This document shows, piece after piece, positions 1-5,860 of a stretch of 14,515 bases of DNA. A program made the position numbers and the translations under genes. Location of the stretch: NCBI GenBank assembly GCA_046759145.1, contig JBHIBR010000008.1:1-14515 (forward strand), given 5' to 3'. Positions within the stretch are counted from its first letter, which is position 1. Each line of letters opens with the position of its first letter. This DNA comes from JBHIBR01 sp046759145 [NCBI: Nitrospinota bacterium] (GTDB lineage: Bacteria > UBA8248). The notes beneath the pieces are model-generated. The model ran no database searches. It was not told the origin of the DNA and was given only the letters and a program-made list of their open reading frames with translations.

Positions 1-589
1 GCTCCCCGATGGAGGCCCCGGCTCGGAGGAGCAAGTCGGTGACCCTCTGCTTCGCCCGCAAGGTGAGCCCGGGGGCGGGAGCCACCAGCAGGGAAGAGCC
101 TCCCCCCGAGAGGAGGCAGAGGACCAGGTCCCGCGGGCCGGCCTCTCGCAAGAGGTTCAGCAGGGCCGCCGTTGCCTCAGCGCCCGCTCGGTCGGGGATG
201 GGATGGCCTGCCTCTCGTATCTCCAACCGACGGCAAGGCAACCCGTGGCCATGCTTGGTGATGACGAGCCCGCCGGCCAGGCGGGGGCCGAGGACCTTCT
301 CCACCTCGCGTGCCATGGCGGCCGAGGCCTTCCCCGCCCCCACCGCGAGCACCCGGTCTACCCCCTCGAGGGAGAGGAGGCCTCTGCCCACCCGGAGGAG
401 CGCCCGGCCCCCTCTCCCCTCGAGGCGCAGGTGGCGGCGAATGGCCGTCTCGGGGGAAGCGCCCCTGAGCGCGGCGCGGAAGATGGCGAGGGCGTCCCGG
501 CGGAGGCGGGACCGGGAGCGGGGGGCGCCGCCCCGGAGGGGGGCGTTCACTTCAAGAGGACTTGCGACCCCTGGCGGCCCGCGGCCCAT
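1..589 (-). CDS. Glycerate 2-kinase (DUF4147/MOFRL family), N-terminal part, cut by window edge
   Basis: Reading the minus strand gives an open frame of about 196 codons that continues off the left edge. It contains VGAGKASAAMA, VITKHGHG, EAGHPIPDRAG and LLSGGGSSLL, in the order expected for the N-terminal DUF4147 domain of glycerate 2-kinases (GckA/TtuD type), which phosphorylate D-glycerate with ATP to give 2-phosphoglycerate in the cytoplasm. The C-terminal MOFRL domain would lie outside the window. The start is uncertain. The ATG at 589 would overlap the end of lon by 38 bases; a GTG at 550 lies just past the lon stop and would remove 13 residues. Neither has a strong Shine-Dalgarno, although AGGAG lies about 16 bases before the ATG. 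The overlap or near-abutment suggests co-transcription and translational coupling with lon. The family call is firm; the substrate is inferred from the family. Confidence 0.85.
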   Translation of the reverse strand, partial: MGRGPPGVASPLEVNAPLRGGAPRSRSRLRRDALAIFRAALRGASPETAIRRHLRLEGRGGRALLRVGRGLLSLEGVDRVLAVGAGKASAAMAREVEKVLGPRLAGGLVITKHGHGLPCRRLEIREAGHPIPDRAGAEATAALLNLLREAGPRDLVLCLLSGGGSSLLVAPAPGLTLRAKQRVTDLLLRAGASIGE

Positions 590-3047
590 CGCGGCGAGGG
601 GCGGGCTCCTCGAGGGCGATGCGGAGCACCTCGTCCATCTGGCGGACGAAGTGGAAGGTCATCCCCTCGCGCATGTGGGGGGAGATCTCGACCAGATCCT
701 TGCGGTTCTTCTCGGGGAGGATCACCTCCCGCACACCCGCCCGCCGCGCGGCGAGGACCTTCTCTTTGATGCCCCCCACCGGGAGGACGGAACCGCGGAG
801 GGTAATCTCACCCGTCATAGCCACCTGGCCGCGGGCCTTCTGGTTCGTGATGAGAGAGGCCAGCGCGGTGAGCATGGTGGTGCCCGCCGAGGGGCCATCT
901 TTGGGGATGGCACCGGCGGGGACGTGGACGTGGATTTCGTTCTTCTCAAAAAAATCGTCCGGGACGCCGAGCCCCCGGGCGTTCGAGCGCAGGTAGCTCA
1001 GAGCCGCCATCGCGGACTCCTTCATCACCTCGCCGAGCTGCCCCGTGAGGGTGAGGTTCTTGCTCCCCGGCATCCGGGTGGCTTCCACGAAGATGATCTC
1101 CCCTCCCGCCGCCGTCCAGGCGAGGCCGATGGCCACCCCCGGGCGCCCCAGGCGCTCGGCCGTCTCCGAGAAGAAGCGCACGGGCCCCAGGTACTTGCCC
1201 ACATCTCCCTGGCCCACCACGATGGGCTTTCGCCTCCCCTCGGCGAAGCGCCGGGCGGCCGCCCGGCAGATGGCCGCCACCTCCCGCTCCAGGTTCCGGA
1301 GGCCGGCCTCCCGAGTATAGGAGCGGATGATGGTGCGGAGGGCGCCGTCGGTGATCCTCAGCTCCCTGGCCGCGAGGCCGTGCTTTTCGACCTCCCGGGG
1401 GAGGACGAAGCGCTTGGCGATGGCGAGCTTCTCCTCATCGGTGTAGCCGGGAAGCTCCAGCACCTCCATCCGGTCGCGCAGGGCGGGCGGGATGGGGTCG
1501 ATGAGGTTGGCGGTGGTGATGAACATCACCGTGGAGAGGTCAAAGGGGACGTCCAGGTAGTGGTCCACGAAGGAGTGGTTCTGCTCCGGGTCCAGCACCT
1601 CGAGGAGAGCGGCCGAGGGGTCCCCCCGGAAATCCAGGCCGAGCTTGTCCACCTCGTCCAGCATGAAGACGGGGTTGCGGGAGCCCGCCTTCCGGATCCC
1701 CTGGATGATGCGGCCGGGCAGCGCCCCCACATAGGTCCTGCGGTGGCCCCGGACCTCGGCCTCATCCCGCACCCCTCCCAGGGAGATCCGGTGGAACTTG
1801 CGTCCCAGCGCCCGGGCGATGGAACGGCCCAGCGAGGTCTTGCCCACGCCCGGCGGCCCCACGAAGCACAGCATGGGCCCCCGCATGTCGCGCTTGAGCT
1901 TGCGCACCGAGAGGTACTCGAGGATGCGTTTCTTCACCTTCTCCAGGTCGTAGTGGTCCTCATCCAGGATGCGGCTCGCCTCCGGGATGTCCAGGGTGTC
2001 TTCGGTGGAGCGCTGCCAGGGGAGTTCGATGAGCCAGTCCAGGTAGGTGCGGCTCACGGTGTACTCCGCCGCCGCGGCCGACATCCGGGCCAGCCGGTCG
2101 AGCTCTCGTTCGGCCTCCTTCCTCACCTCCTCGGGCATGCCCGCCTGGGCGATCTTGCCCCGCAGCTCTTCCACCTCGGCCGCCCGCTCGTCCTTCTCCC
2201 CCAGCTCCTTCTGGATGGCCTTGAGCTGCTCGCGGAGGAAATAATCGCGCTGGGTCTTGTCCATCTCCTCCTTCATCTGGGACTGGATCCTCTGGCCGAG
2301 CTCGACCACCTGGAGCTCGGTGTTCAAGAGCTTCGCCACCTGCTCCAGGCGTTCCTGCACGTTGAGGGTCTCGAGGATCTGCTGCTTGTCCTCCACAGAG
2401 ATGTTGAGGTAGCTGGCCACAAGGTCGGCCAGGGCGCCGGGGTCTTCCATGTTGAGGGCGAGAACCGCCAACTCCTGGGGCACGCTCGGGGAGAGCTCGG
2501 CCACCTTCTGGAAGAGCCCCTGGACGGTGGTGGTGAGCGCGCTCAGCTGGACGCCCGCCTGCTGCTGCTCGGCCAGGGGAGTCACGCGGGCCCGGAAGTA
2601 GGGATCCGACTGCGTGGGTTCGAGGAGGTGGAACCGGGAGTCCCCCTGGACGACGAGCCGCAGGGAGCCGTCGGGCATCTTGAACATCTTCAAGATGGTG
2701 GCGGCCGTCCCCACCCCGAAGAGGTCCTCCCAGGAAGGGTCCTCCTGCTCCGCTTGCCTCTGGGCGAGGAGGCCGATGACCTTAGAGCCCAGAACGGCCT
2801 CATTCACCAGGCGCACCGAGCGGGGCCGTGCCACCACGAGGGGCATTACAACCCGGGGGAAGAGGACGGTCCCCCGGAGGGGAAGGATGGGGAGCTCGGC
2901 CGGCAGAGATACTCCCTCCACCCCTTCCGGCATCCCGCCCTTTGCTTCCGGCGAAGGGACCTCCAGAACGGGGGAGGGGATGTCCTCCTCCTCGGAGGCA
3001 TACCGCTGGCGAGGCTCGTTAGCTTCGGGAAGCTGCGCTCGACTCAT
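552..3047 (-). CDS. lon: ATP-dependent Lon protease (endopeptidase La)
   Basis: This is a complete cytoplasmic AAA+ protease of 831 residues from the ATG at 3047; a TTG at 3056 would add three. Lon degrades misfolded and short-lived regulatory proteins. A charged leader of about 50 residues is followed by the LON substrate-binding domain (LPILPLRGTVLFP, roughly residues 50-250), a helical region, the AAA+ module with Walker A GPPGVGKTS (about 397-405) and Walker B VFMLDE (about 460-465), and the proteolytic domain. The catalytic serine lies in DGPSAGTTM (about residue 720) and the lysine in GGIKEKV (about 763). Their spacing of 43 equals that of E. coli Lon Ser679/Lys722. Length is normal for a bacterial LonA. 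The C-terminal tail (PRRDGPRAARGRKSS) is basic and looks lineage-specific. The next gene on the same strand is a glycerate kinase, not a partner chaperone; no clpX is adjacent. Confidence 0.97.
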   Translation of the reverse strand: MSRAQLPEANEPRQRYASEEEDIPSPVLEVPSPEAKGGMPEGVEGVSLPAELPILPLRGTVLFPRVVMPLVVARPRSVRLVNEAVLGSKVIGLLAQRQAEQEDPSWEDLFGVGTAATILKMFKMPDGSLRLVVQGDSRFHLLEPTQSDPYFRARVTPLAEQQQAGVQLSALTTTVQGLFQKVAELSPSVPQELAVLALNMEDPGALADLVASYLNISVEDKQQILETLNVQERLEQVAKLLNTELQVVELGQRIQSQMKEEMDKTQRDYFLREQLKAIQKELGEKDERAAEVEELRGKIAQAGMPEEVRKEAERELDRLARMSAAAAEYTVSRTYLDWLIELPWQRSTEDTLDIPEASRILDEDHYDLEKVKKRILEYLSVRKLKRDMRGPMLCFVGPPGVGKTSLGRSIARALGRKFHRISLGGVRDEAEVRGHRRTYVGALPGRIIQGIRKAGSRNPVFMLDEVDKLGLDFRGDPSAALLEVLDPEQNHSFVDHYLDVPFDLSTVMFITTANLIDPIPPALRDRMEVLELPGYTDEEKLAIAKRFVLPREVEKHGLAARELRITDGALRTIIRSYTREAGLRNLEREVAAICRAAARRFAEGRRKPIVVGQGDVGKYLGPVRFFSETAERLGRPGVAIGLAWTAAGGEIIFVEATRMPGSKNLTLTGQLGEVMKESAMAALSYLRSNARGLGVPDDFFEKNEIHVHVPAGAIPKDGPSAGTTMLTALASLITNQKARGQVAMTGEITLRGSVLPVGGIKEKVLAARRAGVREVILPEKNRKDLVEISPHMREGMTFHFVRQMDEVLRIALEEPAPRRDGPRAARGRKSS

Positions 3048-3085
3048 TCGAGCCAAACCCCGACCGAGCGGGGCTCTACCTCCTT
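3045..3085 (-). promoter_or_regulatory. lon translation start region: perfect Shine-Dalgarno separated from ATG by a hairpin
   Basis: On the minus strand AAGGAGG lies at 3085-3079, 31 bases before the lon ATG at 3047, much too far for normal initiation. The intervening RNA can fold: CCCCG (3073-3069) pairs with CGGGG (3062-3058) around a six-base loop, and GAG (3076-3074) can pair with CTC (3052-3050). When folded, only two bases lie between the Shine-Dalgarno and the stem and two between the stem and the ATG, giving an effective spacing near four bases plus the helix. The in-frame TTG at 3056 falls in the unpaired bulge. The bases are seen directly; folding and function are inference. Confidence 0.5.
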
Positions 3086-3189
3086 AGGGCTTGGTGATGA
3101 AGGGGGAGCCGTTTTCATGAACGGGCCACCGCGTGCGCCCTCCAATCCGAAAAACCGGGGGAGTAGGACTCACCTAACCCCCCATGGCA

Positions 3190-3219
3190 ATTCTAGGAGA
3201 GGCCGCCAATGGGCGTCAA
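3190..3219 (-). promoter_or_regulatory. Putative sigma70-type promoter for lon
   Basis: On the minus strand, TTGACG (3219-3214) and TAGAAT (3195-3190) are separated by 18 bases; each box matches the sigma70 consensus at five of six positions. Transcription would begin near 3183 and leave a leader of about 135 bases before the lon ATG. The leader also contains a five-pair hairpin, CCGTT/AACGG, around a CATGAA loop. I saw no CIRCE element and no convincing sigma32 box. Confidence 0.55.
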
Positions 3220-3255
3220 CTGCGGCGATTGCTCCTCCTTCCCTCTCGCGGACAT
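3193..3255 (-). other. Possible 20-codon leader ORF upstream of lon
   Basis: On the minus strand a perfect AAGGAGG (3268-3262) is followed after six bases by ATG (3255), then 20 codons and a TAG. The peptide begins MSARGKEEQ and ends PIGGLS; it has no hydrophobic segment and resembles nothing I recognise. Its stop overlaps the proposed lon -10 box, so translation here would sit on top of that promoter. I found no clear promoter for it. It is listed because the initiation signal is better than those of several real genes in the window, but a chance occurrence is quite possible. Confidence 0.2.
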
Positions 3256-3387
3256 CGCGAACCTCCTTCGGTCAAACACATCTTTCGTCTCGTGCCGCTT
3301 GCGAGCGGTTCTCCAACCGGGGAGGGGAGCCAGCAGGCCGTGCCTCGCTCCGCGCAGCAGAGGGTTGGAGCCCCCTCGGGGGAGGAT

Positions 3388-3400
3388 GCCTTGACAAGGC
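3388..3400. promoter_or_regulatory. Perfect 6-1-6 dyad overlapping the miaB -35 box (possible operator)
   Basis: The bases GCCTTG-A-CAAGGC form a perfect inverted repeat with six-base arms and a single central base. The -35 hexamer TTGACA lies inside it at 3391-3396. A dimeric repressor bound here would block RNA polymerase. The symmetry is seen directly; the regulatory role is inference and no known operator is matched. Confidence 0.3.
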
Positions 3401-3419
3401 GAGGCAGCGGAAATATATT
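3391..3419 (+). promoter_or_regulatory. Near-consensus sigma70 promoter for miaB
   Basis: TTGACA (3391-3396), exactly consensus, is followed after 17 bases by TATATT (3414-3419), which matches five of six positions. It is one of the two best promoters visible in the window. Transcription would start near 3426, about 46 bases before the miaB GTG. Confidence 0.8.
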
Positions 3420-3471
3420 AACCCATGATAGTGCAATTCGTTAGGGGAACGCCTCCCCGGGAGGGTGGAGG

Positions 3472-4800
3472 GTGGGTGGTCGCTATTATCTTTTCACTTA
3501 CGGCTGCCAGATGAATAAGCACGACTCGGAGGCCATCATGGGTCTCCTCGAGGGGGGGGACTACGAGCGCGCCGAGGACCCTGCCCAGGCTGACCTCATC
3601 CTCCTCAACACCTGCAGCATCCGGGAGAAGTGCGAGCAGAAGGTCTTCAGCCAGGTCGGCCGCCTGAAGGAGCTGAAGAAGAAAAACCCCTCCCTCCGGA
3701 TAGGGGTGTGCGGGTGTCTCGCCCAGCGCGAAGGGGGAAACATCCTGCGGAAGACTCCCTCGGTAGATCTGGTCTTCGGGACGCAGAACATCGAGAAGCT
3801 CCCCCTCCTCCTCGACCGGATGGACGAGGAGGGCCGGGTGGCCGACACGGAGCCCATCCCGCCCAACTTTGACGACGTCCCCAGCGTGACCCGGCAGGAC
3901 GGGCTCAAGGCCTGGGTGAGCATCGCCCGGGGCTGCGACCACTTCTGCACCTTCTGCGTCGTCCCCTACACCCGGGGGCCGGAGTGGAGCAAGCCGAGTG
4001 CTCTTATCCTTCGGGAGGTGCAGGAGCTCGCCGAGAAGGGATATAAGGAGGTGACCCTCCTGGGGCAGAATGTGAACTCTTATGGGAAGAAAACCCCCGG
4101 GGAGCTCTCCTTCGCCCGCCTCCTGGCGGCGGTGAACGGCGTGGAGGGGATCGAGCGGATCCGCTTCGTGACCTCCCACCCCATGGACCTGAACGAAGAC
4201 CTGGTGGAGGCCATGGCCAGCCTCGACAAGGTGTGCGAACATCTCCACCTCCCGTTGCAGGCGGGCTCCGACGGGGTGCTCTGCCGGATGCAGCGCGGAT
4301 ACACGGCGGAGGAATACCTGCGAAAGGTGGAGAGGTTGCGGCGTGAGGTTCCGGGGGTGAGTTTGACGTCGGACATCATCGTGGGCTTCCCGGGAGAGAG
4401 CGACGCGGACTTCAGGCGCACGGTCGAGGTCCTGGACGAGGTCCAGTACGACAGCATCTTCCTGTTCAAATTCTCCCCCCGGCCGGGGACCCCCGCCGCC
4501 CACATGGGCGACCAGGTGCCCGAGGCCAAGAAAGACGAGCGGTTCCAGGAACTAAACGAGCGGCAGAAGGCGATCTCCCTGGCCAAGAATCAGACCCTGG
4601 AGGGCACACGGCAGGAGGTCCTGGTGGAAGGCCCGAGCAAGACCGACCCCCGCAGGCTCACCGGTCGGACCCGGACCAACAAGGTGGGCAACTTCATCGA
4701 CGAGACGGGCTCCCGCGGGGTGGGGTCGCTCGTCTGGGTTGAAATTCTCCGAGGGGGCATATATTGTCTGGAGGGGGTAACCTCGGAGGTCACCGTTTAG
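3472..4800 (+). CDS. miaB: tRNA-2-methylthio-N6-dimethylallyladenosine synthase MiaB
   Basis: This 442-residue radical-SAM enzyme adds a methylthio group to N6-isopentenyladenosine-37 of tRNAs reading UNN codons. The N-terminal UPF0004 domain carries the three auxiliary-cluster cysteines (Cys12 in YTYGCQMN-like YGCQMN, Cys48 in NTCSIR, Cys82 in CGCLAQ). The radical-SAM motif is [10 protein letters not shown] (Cys155, Cys159, Cys162). A TRAM domain occupies about residues 373-440. After the SAM motif the usual GRE-type stretch reads TRGPEWSKP, a mild variation. [13 protein letters not shown] and [11 protein letters not shown] favour MiaB over the related RimO and MtaB. The GTG start follows GGGAGG with seven bases of spacing. 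The stop codon lies inside the Shine-Dalgarno of the next gene, so the two are very likely an operon under the promoter at 3391. Confidence 0.96.
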   Translation: MGGRYYLFTYGCQMNKHDSEAIMGLLEGGDYERAEDPAQADLILLNTCSIREKCEQKVFSQVGRLKELKKKNPSLRIGVCGCLAQREGGNILRKTPSVDLVFGTQNIEKLPLLLDRMDEEGRVADTEPIPPNFDDVPSVTRQDGLKAWVSIARGCDHFCTFCVVPYTRGPEWSKPSALILREVQELAEKGYKEVTLLGQNVNSYGKKTPGELSFARLLAAVNGVEGIERIRFVTSHPMDLNEDLVEAMASLDKVCEHLHLPLQAGSDGVLCRMQRGYTAEEYLRKVERLRREVPGVSLTSDIIVGFPGESDADFRRTVEVLDEVQYDSIFLFKFSPRPGTPAAHMGDQVPEAKKDERFQELNERQKAISLAKNQTLEGTRQEVLVEGPSKTDPRRLTGRTRTNKVGNFIDETGSRGVGSLVWVEILRGGIYCLEGVTSEVTV

Positions 4801-4813
4801 GAGAGTGTGGGCC

Positions 4814-5329
4814 ATGATTGAGATGAAGGTCAAAGGGTTGACGTTGGACCCCCTGACAAACATGCCCATCGTCATCCTGAAGGACCTGGAGGGGAAGCGG
4901 GCGCTCCCCATCTGGGTGGGGATCTTCGAGGCGAACGCCATCGCTCTGGAGATGGAGAACGTCAGCACCCCCCGTCCGATGACCCATGACCTGATCAAGA
5001 ACATCATCGTGGGCATGGACGCGAAGGTGAGCCGCGTGGTGGTGAGCGACCTGCGGGACAACACCTTCTACGCTAACATCTACCTCACCTTCAACCGGAC
5101 GGAGGTCGAGATCGACTCCCGGCCCTCGGACGCCATCGCCTTGGCCCTCCGGGTGGGAGCTCCCATCTTCGTGGCCGCCAAGGTCATCGAGGAGGCCAAG
5201 AGCATCGAAATCGCCGAGCAGGCCGAAAAAGCGGAGGGACAGACCCAGCCGGGGCCGGACGAGACCGAGGAGTGGAAGAAGTGGCTGGAGAACCTCAAGC
5301 CTGAGGACTTCGGCAAGCACGAGATGTAG
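4814..5329 (+). CDS. BFN/DUF151 'bifunctional nuclease' domain protein
   Basis: The 171-residue protein matches the BFN (DUF151) family almost throughout: [31 protein letters not shown], a [12 protein letters not shown] block and AAKVIEEA. Plant and some bacterial members have been reported to have nuclease activity, but the role of most is unknown, so no substrate is assigned. The C-terminal 35 residues, beyond the domain, are charged and probably flexible ([10 protein letters not shown] then [10 protein letters not shown]). I chose the ATG at 4814 because AGGAG at 4799-4803 lies ten bases upstream; a GTG at 4805 is too close to it. The Shine-Dalgarno overlaps the miaB stop, implying translational coupling. 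Confidence 0.9.
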   Translation: MIEMKVKGLTLDPLTNMPIVILKDLEGKRALPIWVGIFEANAIALEMENVSTPRPMTHDLIKNIIVGMDAKVSRVVVSDLRDNTFYANIYLTFNRTEVEIDSRPSDAIALALRVGAPIFVAAKVIEEAKSIEIAEQAEKAEGQTQPGPDETEEWKKWLENLKPEDFGKHEM

Positions 5330-5449
5330 CCTCCGCCCGCTTTCGCTCGGGGGCCCCGCCCCGACCTCCCGCGCCCGCTTGGCTTTCCCGCCACGCCAGT
5401 GAACCGGGGGAGGGACGACGCCCGGTCGGCCCCTGCCCGGGGGTGAACC

Positions 5450-5581
5450 TTGGCCTTCCGCCTCTACCTCCTCCGTCACGGCGAGACCGAGTGGAATGCC
5501 GAGGGGCGCATCCAGGGGGCGAGCGATATCCCACTCAACGCCCGGGGAAGAGCCCAGGGGGGCTCACTCGTGGGGGTCTGA
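5450..5581 (+). pseudogene. N-terminal remnant of a histidine phosphatase (phosphoglycerate mutase-like)
   Basis: A TTG start at 5450, preceded by GGGGGTG, opens a frame of only 43 codons. It reads RLYLLRHGETEWNAEGRIQG and then SDIPLNARGRAQ, a clean match to the first 40 residues of the histidine phosphatase family, with the RHG motif and phosphorylated His at residue 10. Full proteins have about 200 residues, with SSPLxRAxQTA and the second catalytic His further on. Here the homology ends after GRAQ (about 5557) and a TGA follows at 5579. None of the downstream frames resumes the family pattern, so this is truncation rather than a frameshift. The lost part is replaced by the 3' end of a convergent small gene. 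No ATG or GTG is possible in this frame, because a stop sits at 5444-5446. It is most likely non-functional. Confidence 0.75.
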
Positions 5582-5758
5582 GTTCTCCCCCTCGGAGACC
5601 TTGCGGTAGTAAGCGTGAAAATCTTCAATGAGGCGGTCGATCTCGTCCTTGGACTTCTGGAGCCGTCTCGTTCGCACGTGGTACACTGCGTAGAAACAGA
5701 GGAAGCCCAAGAGGAATCCCACTGCCAGTCCGTTGAAGAATATCTGGTAAGCGCCCAT
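5564..5758 (-). CDS. Small single-pass membrane protein, function unknown
   Basis: The 64-residue product starts MGAYQIFFNGL and has one clear hydrophobic segment at about residues 7-27 (LAVGFLLGFLCFYAVYHV). A basic stretch RTRRLQKSK follows, then an amphipathic, possibly coiled-coil segment (DEIDRLIEDFHAYYRKV) and an acidic tail ending DPHE. The basic residues after the helix predict a cytoplasmic C-terminus. I do not recognise the family. Supporting a real gene are the membrane-protein composition, unlike the Arg/Pro/Ala-rich shadow frames around it, and a good promoter about 50 bases upstream on the same strand. The ATG has no strong Shine-Dalgarno. The 3' end overlaps the phosphatase remnant by 18 bases. 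Confidence 0.65.
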   Translation of the reverse strand: MGAYQIFFNGLAVGFLLGFLCFYAVYHVRTRRLQKSKDEIDRLIEDFHAYYRKVSEGENSDPHE

Positions 5759-5805
5759 GGCATGCTGTCTCGGGTAGCTTCCGAGGCGGGGCCAGGCCCA
5801 ATTTC

Positions 5806-5835
5806 AATTTAGTCCGGCCGCCTTCTTTTTGTCAA
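5806..5835 (-). promoter_or_regulatory. Putative sigma70 promoter for the small membrane protein
   Basis: On the minus strand TTGACA (5835-5830), exactly consensus, is followed after 18 bases by TAAATT (5811-5806). The start point would be near 5799, about 40 bases before the ATG at 5758. It lies in the short gap before the divergent helicase gene. Confidence 0.6.
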
Positions 5836-5860
5836 CTCGGCTGGTCCCGGGGGGTTCCCC

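Larger units (their letters stand above)
3086..3387. other. Divergent intergenic region between lon and miaB
   Basis: No convincing protein gene lies in the roughly 420 bases between lon and miaB. Besides the lon promoter, its leader and the possible leader ORF, there are several inverted repeats: CCGCT/AGCGG around CGCA at about 3295-3308, CTCCAACC (3311-3318) with GGTTGGAG (3363-3370) enclosing 44 bases, and a CCCCC/GGGGG pair just after 3370. These could form a structured RNA on either strand, but the region is GC-rich and such pairings arise easily. Confidence 0.4.

Noticed and set aside
3209-3394. A 61-codon ATG frame on the plus strand in the lon-miaB gap, with a weak AGGAG upstream
   Set aside because: The peptide has no recognisable domain, its second half is Arg/Pro/Gly-rich as in non-coding GC-rich DNA, and it opposes the lon promoter and leader.
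9-3428. A 1139-codon open frame on the plus strand opposite lon
   Set aside because: It mirrors the lon and glycerate kinase codons, is rich in Arg, His, Gly and Leu, and shows no family motif. Long antisense frames are expected in GC-rich genes with third-position G/C.
3418-4503. A 361-codon open frame on the minus strand opposite miaB
   Set aside because: It lies entirely opposite a well-supported gene, and its composition is that of an antisense shadow.
5443-5631. A 62-codon GTG frame on the plus strand over the phosphatase remnant
   Set aside because: The phosphatase homology is in another frame starting at 5450; this one is proline- and arginine-rich with no family signal.
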